Positions 17,501-21,999 of a stretch of DNA of 23,445 bases are shown here, piece after piece. The stretch comes from an uncultured Christensenellaceae bacterium (GTDB lineage Bacteria > Bacillota > Clostridia > Christensenellales > Pumilibacteraceae). Position 1 is the stretch's first letter. Every line of letters starts with the position of its first letter. The position numbers and the translations under genes were made by a program. The DNA lies in the NCBI GenBank assembly GCA_910587805.1, contig CAJUNM010000026.1:1-23445 (forward strand), given 5' to 3'. Below the pieces are notes generated by a model. The model had not been told where the DNA came from, ran no database searches, and saw nothing but the letters and a program-made list of their open reading frames with translations.

Positions 17501-19436
17501 CGAAAAAGCGCTCAACGTCAATAAAAAGACTCTCGAGGCTCGGATAGGCGGAGTATCGTCGCAGTACGGCAGGAGCGAGATTGCAAACAAATATAAAACG
17601 GCGCGGATCGATTTGTCGGGACTTGCGGCGGCGGACCTCGCCGACGAAGCCGCGATAATAGCTACTGTCAGAGAAAAACTGATGTGCGACGCTACCGTTA
17701 CGAGCAACGTCGGCGGATACGATATTTACTTGGGCGAGTGGACTCACCCCAACTATACGCTCGACGTGACGCGCGGCGTATACACAATAACAAAACTTCC
17801 CGTTATAGTCGCTTTCGATAACGGCGGCGGCGAGTACGGCAGTTCTTCTATCGTGTATCCGAGCGTAAAGAGCATAACCGACGAAGCGGGTAACGTTTTG
17901 ACGGATGCGGTCAAGGGCTTTATCACGGTCGAGTACGTCGGACTCGTCGGCGTGCCTACCGCTACGGGCAGACACTCGTTTGTAGGTATGCTTGCGGACG
18001 ATTGCAATTATATGCTCGCGCGCTCTGCGGGCGGCACGTTCGTCATCAGTCAGCGCGAGCTGGACGCGTCGCTTATCGTATGGGAAGACGTTTATTACGA
18101 CGGCGAAGTCAAAGCGCCGAAGCCCGTCAATACCGACGTGTTCGATAACGTTAATTTCGATACCGATATAACGATTTCATACAAGGGCGAATGGATAAAT
18201 GCGGGCGTTGCGTATATCATAGAGCTTAAGCTCAACAGCACGACCAACACCAAGTGGAAGACCGTGGACGGCGACACGCGCGAAATTGTCTATACCGTCA
18301 AGCGCGGTCAAAACTCGCTCAAGCCGAGCGAGGAAGGCGGCGAGCCGACAATATCCATCAAGGATTGGACGTACGGCAAGTACGGCGACGATAATGCGCC
18401 TAAAGCGTCGACGGCGTTCGGCAGCGATAACATCCGCTACGAATACAGCACGACGAAAACATTCGAGGACGGTACTGTTCTCAACGGATTGCCCGAGAAC
18501 GCAGGCACGTATTACGTCCGCGCCGTGGTGAGCGAGTCCGCCAATTGGGAATATTTCGAGAGCGAACCCGTAGAGTTCAAGGTCTTGCCCGTAATGCAGG
18601 CGTTCCCCGTGCTCGGAGTGTATTCCGAAACGGGCGGCGGCAATTATAAGAACGATACGTATACGGGCGAGCAGCTCGCTTTCGAGATCGAAGGTTTCGA
18701 TTCGACCGATATGGAGATCGCATACGACGGCGTGATGATAACGCGCGGCAATAGGATAACGTTGCTCGCCACAAACGCAGGCACGTATTCGGTGACGATA
18801 ACGCTCAAAAACGGCGTCAACTATAATTGGGCTAAGCTTGCATCGGCGAATAATTCCGACGGCTCGGCGCGGAACGTCGTTTACAATCCGCAAGGCAGCG
18901 TGCTCACTATCACGTGGACGATAGCAAAGAAAAAGCTTGCATTGCCCACTGCAAACGACAATACGTATATCGTAAACGGCAGCGAGCTTGTTTATATCCC
19001 CGTCGGTTTCGACGAGCAAACGATGACCGTCACGGGCAATAAGTCGGGCTACGGCGGCAGCTTTACCGCATACATTTCAATAATAGATACCGACAACTAC
19101 GAGTGGGCGGACGGCACGCTCGGCGCGGTCGCAATCGAGTGGCGCGTAGTCGGCGCGGACGCATTGTTCGCAGCGCTTGCGAGCGTGTTCGCTGTGCTTG
19201 CGGCGGGCGCGGCGGCGTTCATGTGCGTAGAGCTTTATAAGTACCTCAAAAAGAAAAAAGCAAAGAGCGGCGGATTTCACGGAGGCGGCGGCTCGAACAG
19301 CCGAAACGATTCCGCGGCAGAAGCTTCCAAAACGGAAAAATCCGAAAATGCGGAAACAACCGAAAAAGCCGAGGCGGCGCGCGTCGATAACGCGCCCGCC
19401 GCGGAAAACAATAACGAAGGAAAGGTGACGGCATGA
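5580..19436 (+). CDS. Giant MBG/YDG-repeat surface protein with C-terminal membrane anchor
   Basis: This encodes about 4,618 residues (roughly 0.5 MDa). The start is the ATG after GGAGGA; the reading frame stays open 33 codons upstream but without a ribosome binding site. Residues 1-44 are a signal peptide (basic start, hydrophobic core LTVCAVLGCFLFAFGAVVC, likely cut after SVNA). Residues 45 to about 497 are Ig-like but distinct ('TYNDGTKQDIS', 'FVYADYADGTSFTVPLTAF'). From about 498 to 4525 run roughly 38 tandem units of about 107 residues, bounded by strands such as FTVNKR, YTIKKQ and FVISRA and carrying 'NAG.Y.V' or 'NY.W..G' motifs; this is the MBG/YDG-type beta-sandwich pattern. Residues 4528-4552 are one membrane helix, followed by KKKKAK and a Lys/Glu/Ala-rich cytoplasmic tail of about 60 residues. 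I saw no LPXTG, SLH, dockerin or enzyme domain. It is probably an adhesin or cell-surface fibre. Confidence 0.9.
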   Translation: MKQGQRFSVLRTAALTVCAVLGCFLFAFGAVVCPFAGGGYSVNAETRADGAALVKLSKVEVSQNDDWIVTNDTKSLGADVLSEIFAVSVVYAEGKASTDAEGAETVEWTDGERTVLEFEGFTGSSARAITGETVEFAFNGRNINVSVTPKSGAVADPDDAAVTTVDAAAAYRSGTKRENGIYGEYIGTSALTTLSDIQEVASYIKVMYTYNDGTKQDISSAMGADNYNIDSSSLFPDKLNLLWSDGQEYTASVGITLKAGVNDSIADKSAAVLIDGVQYIKPAGFSSLGTPVTVAGQVARSKFDYTGFFVYADYADGTSFTVPLTAFENVEGCLSNEYFHSSNINFSLGNTLTTKANRVQVTFVDPFTKQAITSRKLAVAIAPISIDTPEFTYYEKEQNVADGKVALIEFNLGLTINVTLPDYSRYEKDGLPVIKFDIDKTDNVEADNVNGKYKFSKPGMYKITATLDTAQSPDFVWGAPNRGGVRDDANVVLTYTAQIDKGKIVIAAGEITDLEYTYGQTPSLKPAITAKEAESDAVIADKFVLNEAFDGAVNDELYLYRMEYYGFDGFDKDNRSLTAPTEAGRYKAVAVTKENLYYESVLTDEINVTVVPKEIEVTAVLENPTYDRDKSYGNGDVLRSGVTAYDITVTGLETKAKYYKAEGYDIKLVIGNHNYYWKGNVLPEEWWADENAEAFAACRETDATFAVKQREIEYSVSGTTEFYYGDVDLNGIIGRVSAADEKYLDTPQIVYSAGAAADCNIWNKGSYNAVYTPRYAGGDADEEASLALAASAPFGFTVKPAEVTYITLGNGSAYYKPEGNMFDFNGWVSLVAGKGGLGGVADIQDLLTRTITGTRTGVKAPEYSVDDPSKVALFDADVYTVTVSLPASGNFVWSGGGSGDITAVWTINKAKIEKVTAPESVTYNHEARTFSLVGDWNGAIMKKTVVGEKFGGGNISGFTDTPTSKDFALRAAGRYTIEVELVDKYNYEWIAADGNNSDNLILDFVISRAEVTLGAVSSEIDFDENKTVQALPKLAIVKKSDPEGVLTDAELTLSYTIKDEDGNTVANNEIVKSGVYTFEFTGMTGSEADNYELKLDLTYTYKVKSLDLNIPTFDINTVIVYDGAEHDVTEYITNNAAENYGARIVITVKRGDTALESLRIRDVYGDELAYTVEIAPATSYSWKTGDGQAPSVDHVFTFNVTVKRLTADISWGKTEATYGDADGSFDPKPTVSNLKADDIGKLSVTVGYKVSLGDADEIAAFSSTTAAGAYTVYAKAFGADDDAVTENNYKLVPSGAGASGNYSAAYTIKKQILTLPSVLEIISGKEYTGSEQSVVYAGITADAWHYLDGKIAAATTRKNEKLGGLAAVADGVFDMATGTFAFTNAGVYTVVFEIVDKDNYCLNAAYQTDFAEADSSAYSDIRADFITVARKTVTPPALGNARAQAWGADYDASNLAIAADAVASVTLTVKYGSGNAYDALRDDIPDGTDSGSIGQYFVKLSIDGENKLNYVWGKSSDPESQYVTIADHAVYTESDVAVFLQYAITGSQLVIDYAIRDYNFGDNGTVDGAIARRTLADEKADMVNDGSSAYTEAQKEVITFVDVKFFVGTYATNAELEGKTEMSGDELENGLPWNAGEYTVTFGVKFGAGNIYQTLPLIKNFTVNKRVIQIQWSDTSVVYNGGAQVATAEFIDNLVPVRASSGKISMPVLDVTIDGTDDKPINVKDGGYTLSVRSLSGDNKDNFTADGSTKTAFTVAPYDVAVKGVTVSAVYGDSLPDTAWEYVGANAFFDSAEHIKVYVTTAVDDISSAVEKPVYGTEYFVTVGWDDVDAQYAKNYNVAFGNAADITYTVARRQVTVTLVGGKIETEYYAQESGYKSSDGNYLTSLYSAVTDNGTGVAFVDDGVFALTSEVVRASDENAKGYAIFALQSNPNYAVTVNGIELVNGEKTDTLYKHIVTPAAIGSPNASGYADDYDGASHDIFMDLYAEVRNGQKVTWEYKKVGDTVWTVYTDGDGAVPKQIRNVDESASYNLRVSAPNHETYEFPAAITVKVEPVSLTVKIDLSIFYSEEDPAAAGYLAGDAATYIANAAYDVSDLRGADTRAVISGNILYTTTYVKGDPVSSENNVYITSTVVSGLASEHGNYTFVSAQGTLTVNKIAATIAIQDKTSAYDNENRPELELGVITVASEQTYASSPAAIVVDDWNNVFALKSLALTPYKAGAHTARAGKYLIYAVAAENGLSENFDITFTGASVAPAMPADAYGAYKTVAYYTITDGELTGGEVSANDRTYNDLFADALTVSPVSASDGTTVDVKYYVYGGSDAITPDSVTVDDMTNGEWHDNGDAIPQFMNAATYYVFYSFTAENYAAKARCVAVTVAKKTDNAFDTEFAFGNGKQTLVTTDTADGAKIVWTYGRLDAAVNPDGYDGTAAGGQYATQPVASVRLNYVVGGNTDATDVNKIKITLSRYIGGAWTNIVTDSTDSVNDIMLAEFNSGAFGAGVYRLRFVLDGTSNYNGVTATYIFEVGKKALSVTPDDTAADYGEDAVYTVTISGFADNGSGTEDLAAALGAHDASELVWDFGASDYSAGNNVGEYAIRVADKNNVNAELFANYSLDCSATGTLTVNKRTVTVEIGDGANKYMLLGAYNNGEYAKEKINTLSPDGQRYTFEIVEAEGSYSSFHNGTVPFTLHTDAIVKLDADGNVSASGAELTNDAGAYAIYAVYTDEIAKKNYNIKIANAKYSATVQGVGANAIKDGDRVGGVFTVSPAELRMDITGPYFEDASGSVSFGGKNYTAYAGSAYASDAGIYDGKAKHYTASPLFGNTRTDIPESKKPLEYTPVYAQKSVSGSTTSWNGIDGAPTDAGSYRVLFRPAGNNANYIQNESSAQTIEIAKRTVTYGVVDNTNTSVTYNGAEQSVVFGFNGVIDKDKASIVLYTVVTYKEHDGKTHGKIDGVYDKADKSAYKYVENNTVKVKVTAVDALMYDITVKLGDHENNYTLNQDGAPVDKIRLAFTVNLKELHIFVQDSEVQYGTPVFDGGKPVDANDRFDGFRTEYGETGSRVTSTAAALKAMIDKNKTDGNFTTDADFGYAVAGYSVNHGVTSAENRLDIAIGAIAAANFDITGRIYGGKLNIAPRKIDVALNGAGENNIDATHEYDGSTNYNTYLAAALAANIAGSSSSAVKFIEPSVDWNGKSGDALTALGIVLTVNPSGVGQTVRNAGDYYITATWNNANYAVTFKYKNNDVDLSAGNAPVYRITKATLYVKVQDSSSTAFDTATGTGKPAVVDTVYGTDATAVIGTLAVRFSGWKASDGTPVSSQLLSGYTVTYTAALNGDAYAAYKAHVGQKYVITGRYGETVTLVNYDIVYVDGELNITPLVIGVSTEDREYVKADDGYHGGKYGKTLEAEITPDGGDTGEYKPKFLLEYNTAASSEYNQAKGKAPNRVGDYTVKVSVDAYAQGLARDYAFGKNGGEYVYDTTLAYSITKQSIELAWDKKTIAQDAENRDNTVNYISDIMSFVSLSHNDRPFNDYTITEGVALAIENAPAGAYVLTVNFTADAYHNYNWVGFDGTQATAIFVVSSDGLVYITDFAMTGEDLTLGGDGTTATGWVYGNASAGFAAKLIDSDGAEVSGAEVTFEYGAYVGAATEGGHDNLTDVGGVSFKLIMPADAGLYVARASYAGDRNHNAADNRYYVFRIIKKSIAKPTLELNDAYAENNGAINISRKLEGFDGSAMRIVNSAVNYTVSDDTVTLSTLLANPSGYSVTVGLVNGNYEWADGGAANVTVVWKVAQGENEISWKPGEIDNADYGKKYELTAYNKFTVNGTINYWYSPRTEGQTEDDAALIPVENWTSGFPVNAGEYWIRAVGSSANGNYTTARGHMAFTVNKVDLAIMPSGSLTYGTTFDDAKRGFTFAIDESMLKNDDLAEVIKREISSSLALAGNGYETVIHTGVLSAGSYQLTLKAAARNYNIVNKNTEKALNVNKKTLEARIGGVSSQYGRSEIANKYKTARIDLSGLAAADLADEAAIIATVREKLMCDATVTSNVGGYDIYLGEWTHPNYTLDVTRGVYTITKLPVIVAFDNGGGEYGSSSIVYPSVKSITDEAGNVLTDAVKGFITVEYVGLVGVPTATGRHSFVGMLADDCNYMLARSAGGTFVISQRELDASLIVWEDVYYDGEVKAPKPVNTDVFDNVNFDTDITISYKGEWINAGVAYIIELKLNSTTNTKWKTVDGDTREIVYTVKRGQNSLKPSEEGGEPTISIKDWTYGKYGDDNAPKASTAFGSDNIRYEYSTTKTFEDGTVLNGLPENAGTYYVRAVVSESANWEYFESEPVEFKVLPVMQAFPVLGVYSETGGGNYKNDTYTGEQLAFEIEGFDSTDMEIAYDGVMITRGNRITLLATNAGTYSVTITLKNGVNYNWAKLASANNSDGSARNVVYNPQGSVLTITWTIAKKKLALPTANDNTYIVNGSELVYIPVGFDEQTMTVTGNKSGYGGSFTAYISIIDTDNYEWADGTLGAVAIEWRVVGADALFAALASVFAVLAAGAAAFMCVELYKYLKKKKAKSGGFHGGGGSNSRNDSAAEASKTEKSENAETTEKAEAARVDNAPAAENNNEGKVTA
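7071..19157 (+). repeat. Array of about 38 MBG-like protein repeats
   Basis: I located linker strands by eye near 7071, 7399, 7694, 7966, 8292, 8591, 8879, 9180, 9494, 9855, 10206, 10560, 10836, 11119, 11438, 11726, 12031, 12388, 12703, 13143, 13440, 13862, 14240, 14610, 14963, 15335, 15688, 16017, 16301, 16655, 16931, 17220, 17511, 17780, 18040, 18291, 18576 and 18915. Mean spacing is about 320 bases. Units are clearly related in protein but not in DNA: the same linker is written with different codons, and no long identical stretches were seen. The array therefore appears old and not recently amplified. Confidence 0.75.
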
Positions 19437-20845
19437 AAACATTGAGCATTTTATCCGTACAGATTTTTTCGCCGGGGCAGATAGCCGCGCTCGTGGCGCT
19501 GTCCGTGTTTATAGTCGGATTTGCCGTGGCGGGCGCAGTGCTGGCGTATCTTATACATAAGAGCCGCGAGCGCAAACTGCACGATCTCGAACTGCAAAAA
19601 AAGCGCGAGCAGCTGCTCGATAAACTCAACCGCATGCGCGAAGGCAGCTACGAGTTCGGCGAGGAGCAAGAGCAAGAAGAGACCGAGGACGAGGCGGAAG
19701 AGATCGCCGTGATAGTGGACGACGGCGACGCTATCGAGGAAGAGATAGAGGAAAGCTCGGGCAAGGTCATACGCTTTAATCGCAGTTTCACGGCGCGTTT
19801 GACTCAAGCGGATACCGATCTGAAAGGGCGGTATTCGGAGTTGAAAAACTATATTCTTTCGTTCAGGGGCATAAAGGCGAATACAAGCTGGAAGCACGAG
19901 ACGTTCCGTTTGGGGCGCAATGCGGTCGCGAATTTTATGATTCGCGGCAAAACTCTGTGCTTGTGCTTGGCGTCCGATCCGAAGTTGTTCGACGGAACAA
20001 AGTACAAGGTGGATAACCTTGCCGAGCGCAGTAAAAACGCAAAGCTTCCCACGATGTATAAGCTTAAAAGCGACCGCAAGGTGAGCTACGCAAAAGAACT
20101 CATCGATATCGTAATGGACGACTTCGGCGCAGCTCGCGTGGATAATTACAAAATGGTGGACTTCACGCTTCCGTATAAATCCACCGAAGTGCTCATCAAA
20201 AACAAGCTTATAAAAGTGATAGGCGAACAAGAGTTCGATTTCGATGCGGAAGCGGCTGCGGCGGCGAAAAAAGGTATTTCGTATAACCGCAGTTTCACGG
20301 CGCGCATCATTCAATCCAACGACGCGTTGAAGACCGATTACTCGGAACTTAAAAATTACATGCTCACTTATGCGGGCGTTGCGGACAAGAGCAGTTGGAA
20401 ACGCGAAGCGTATATTGCCGGCAAAGTGTGCGTCGCAAGCATAATGGTCCGAGGCAAAACGCTTTGCTTGTGCCTCGCTACCGATCCGAAACAGTTTGAA
20501 AAATCGAAGTTCAAGGTAGAAGATCTGTCGTTGCGCAGTAAGAATAATAAAACGCCGTGCATGTATCGCGTGAACGGTACGAGAAAAATGGCGTACGCCA
20601 AAGAGCTTGTGGATCTCGTGTTCAAAGCGTACGGCTTGGAAAAATCGGAAACGCCGCGCGAAACCGTCAATTACGTTGTGCCGTACGTTTCCACCCAAAA
20701 TCTCGTCGTGCGCAAGCTCATTCGCGTAACAAAGCGCGCGCCGTTCAAATTCAAGACCGAGGACGAGGACGAAAAGATCGAAAACGTCGGGCAGTCCGCA
20801 GAGCTTAAGGAAGCGGCGGCGACCGACGACGGCAAGAAAGAATAA
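19433..20845 (+). CDS. Membrane-anchored protein with two copies of an unassigned cytoplasmic domain
   Basis: This encodes 470 residues. Its ATG overlaps the giant gene's TGA (ATGA), with AAGGTGA upstream, so the two proteins are translationally coupled. Residues 16-41 form one membrane helix followed by KSRERK, predicting an N-out, C-in orientation. Residues 43-70 are a charged, coiled-coil-like helix and 77-110 are highly acidic. Two related units follow at about 112-264 and 282-434. Each contains 'NRSFTAR', 'YSELKNY', 'SWK.E', 'RGKTLCLCLA.DPK.F', 'RSKN.K.P.MY', 'YAKEL.D.V' and a closing 'PY.ST..L...KLI.V'. I recall similar sequences as uncharacterised proteins in gut Clostridia but know no name or function. 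The Lys/Glu-rich C-terminus is disordered-looking. No known catalytic signature is visible. Confidence 0.85.
   Translation: MKTLSILSVQIFSPGQIAALVALSVFIVGFAVAGAVLAYLIHKSRERKLHDLELQKKREQLLDKLNRMREGSYEFGEEQEQEETEDEAEEIAVIVDDGDAIEEEIEESSGKVIRFNRSFTARLTQADTDLKGRYSELKNYILSFRGIKANTSWKHETFRLGRNAVANFMIRGKTLCLCLASDPKLFDGTKYKVDNLAERSKNAKLPTMYKLKSDRKVSYAKELIDIVMDDFGAARVDNYKMVDFTLPYKSTEVLIKNKLIKVIGEQEFDFDAEAAAAAKKGISYNRSFTARIIQSNDALKTDYSELKNYMLTYAGVADKSSWKREAYIAGKVCVASIMVRGKTLCLCLATDPKQFEKSKFKVEDLSLRSKNNKTPCMYRVNGTRKMAYAKELVDLVFKAYGLEKSETPRETVNYVVPYVSTQNLVVRKLIRVTKRAPFKFKTEDEDEKIENVGQSAELKEAAATDDGKKE
19766..20734 (+). repeat. Tandem duplication of a ~153-residue domain
   Basis: Unit 1 covers about 19766-20224 and unit 2 about 20276-20734. 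The strongest shared block, RGKTLCLCLA-(S/T)-DPK-(L/Q)-F, is identical except for single substitutions, and the order of all other motifs is kept. The linker between the units is Ala-rich (DAEAAAAAKKG). Confidence 0.85.
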
Positions 20846-20856
20846 CTGCAGAAACG

Positions 20857-20894
20857 AGAGAAGGACTTGTGATTTCAAGACCTTCTCTTTTCGT
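20857..20894 (+). terminator. Rho-independent terminator of the giant-protein operon
   Basis: GAGAAGG (20858-20864) pairs with CCTTCTC (20881-20887), with an inner CTTG/CAAG stem and a 6-base loop, then TTTTCGT. It lies 12 bases after the stop codon and closes the two-gene operon. Confidence 0.8.
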
Positions 20895-20962
20895 AAAGCG
20901 TTTTTGATAAAACAAGCTTTGCGAACTCATGTTCGTCATGACCGTAAACTTATTGAAAACAG

Positions 20963-20991
20963 TTGACACGGAAAAATTTTTATAGTAAAAT
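20963..20991 (+). promoter_or_regulatory. Promoter of the rplM operon
   Basis: A perfect TTGACA (20963-20968), 17 bases and TAAAAT (20986-20991). Transcription should start near 20998. Confidence 0.85.
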
Positions 20992-20997
20992 AGACTA

Positions 20998-21104
20998 TGT
21001 GTCGCGATATAACGGCTCGACCTGCCCCGGCGAGTTATGTGTGTCGCGTGAACGCGACGGCGTGAAACGTCGCGTCGGAAATATTATTTACGAGGGTGTT
21101 TTCG
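20998..21104 (+). promoter_or_regulatory. Structured rplM (L13) leader
   Basis: Firmicutes rplM operons commonly carry an L13 leader RNA thought to allow autoregulation, and this leader occupies that position. One hairpin spans 21009-21038 (ATAA/TTAT and CTCG/CGAG). GTCGCG (21043-21048) can pair with CGCGAC (21053-21058) around TGAA. The same CGCGAC can pair with CGTCGCG (21068-21074), or with the first GTCGCG at 21001-21006. These alternatives exclude one another, as expected of a switch. No T-tract follows, so control would be at translation. The ribosome binding site GAGGGTG is at 21092-21098. Confidence 0.6.
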
Positions 21105-21578
21105 ATGAAAACGTTAATGGCTAAAAAAATCGATTCCCGTTCCGCCGATTACAAGATCGGGGATAAGGAATACAAGCGCAATTGGTATGTGGTCGATGCC
21201 GCGGACGTTCCGCTCGGCAGGCTTGCGAGCCAAGTGGCAATGGTGCTCAAGGGCAAGAGAAAGCCCGAGTACACGCCCAATGCCGACGTCGGCGATTACG
21301 TGATAGTGATCAATTCCGACAAGGTCGTGCTCACCGGCAACAAAGCCGATAAGAAGTTGCGCACATATTACACCGGCTATATGGGCGGTCTCAAGCAAGA
21401 GAAGTATTCCAAGTTTTTGCTCGAGAATTCCGATAAGGCGGTCATCAAAGCGGTAAAGGGCATGCTGCCCAAAAACTCGCTCGGCAGAGCGATGATCAAA
21501 AAGCTCAAGGTTTGCAAGACCGCCGAGCATAAGCATGAGGCTCAACAACCTCAACCGTTGGAGATCGAGAAGAGGTAA
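21105..21578 (+). CDS. rplM: 50S ribosomal protein L13
   Basis: This encodes 157 residues of the universal large-subunit protein L13, an early-assembling protein that binds 23S rRNA. Diagnostic blocks are 'RNWYVVDAADVPLGRLASQV', 'KPEYTPNADVGDYVIVINS', 'LTGNKADKKL', 'GYMGGLK', 'VKGMLPKNSLGR' and 'EHKHEAQQP'. The start MKTLMA matches the family's usual MKTYMA and has GAGGGTG six bases upstream. Compared with common L13 sequences, about 10 extra residues (IDSRSADYKIGDKEY region) lie between MKTLMAK and the conserved WYVVDA. It is the first gene of the rplM-rpsI operon; rpsI begins four bases after its stop. Confidence 0.98.
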   Translation: MKTLMAKKIDSRSADYKIGDKEYKRNWYVVDAADVPLGRLASQVAMVLKGKRKPEYTPNADVGDYVIVINSDKVVLTGNKADKKLRTYYTGYMGGLKQEKYSKFLLENSDKAVIKAVKGMLPKNSLGRAMIKKLKVCKTAEHKHEAQQPQPLEIEKR

Positions 21579-21582
21579 TATC

Positions 21583-21996
21583 ATGGCAGTTAAAAATTCG
21601 GCAAAAAAGAAAGTTCAGTATTGGGGCACGGGTCGCCGTAAAAAGGCAGTAGCGCGCGTTCGCATCATGCCCGGCACCGGCGCTATCACTATCAATAAGC
21701 GTTCGATCGACGAATATTTCCCGCTCGAAACGCTCAAGCTCATCGTCAATCAGCCGTTTGCTGAAACCGATACCCAAGGCAAGTTCGACGTTATCGTCAA
21801 CGTCCGCGGCGGCGGGTTCACCGGTCAGGCGGGCGCAGTGCGTCACGGTATTTCGAGAGCGCTTTGCAATGCGGACGCAACGTATCGTCCCGCGCTCAAA
21901 AAGGCGGGATTCCTTACGCGCGATCCCAGAATGAAAGAGCGTAAAAAATACGGTCTCAAAAAGGCGCGTAAAGCGCCGCAATTCTCCAAGCGTTAA
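21583..21996 (+). CDS. rpsI: 30S ribosomal protein S9
   Basis: This encodes 137 residues of small-subunit protein S9, whose C-terminal tail reaches the decoding site near the P-site tRNA. Blocks seen are 'WGTGRRKKAVARVRIMPG', 'ITINKRSIDEYFP', 'VRGGGFTGQAGAVRHGISRA', 'LTRDPRMKERKKYGLKKARK' and the universal ending APQFSKR. The start is the ATG at 21583 with GAGG at 21572-21575; upstream in-frame codons belong to the rplM overlap and are not used. The order rplM-rpsI with a four-base gap is the conserved bacterial arrangement, giving equimolar synthesis. Confidence 0.98.
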   Translation: MAVKNSAKKKVQYWGTGRRKKAVARVRIMPGTGAITINKRSIDEYFPLETLKLIVNQPFAETDTQGKFDVIVNVRGGGFTGQAGAVRHGISRALCNADATYRPALKKAGFLTRDPRMKERKKYGLKKARKAPQFSKR

Positions 21997-21999
21997 TCG

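Noticed and set aside
19158..19436. A sortase-type (LPXTG) anchor at the C-terminus of the giant protein
   Set aside because: No LPXTG-like motif precedes the helix, and the ~60-residue tail after the basic stop is far longer than in sortase substrates.
19451..20878. A 475-codon open frame on the minus strand opposite the second operon gene
   Set aside because: It is a mirror of the duplicated-domain gene: its apparent repeats are the complement of the real repeats. No start signal was seen.
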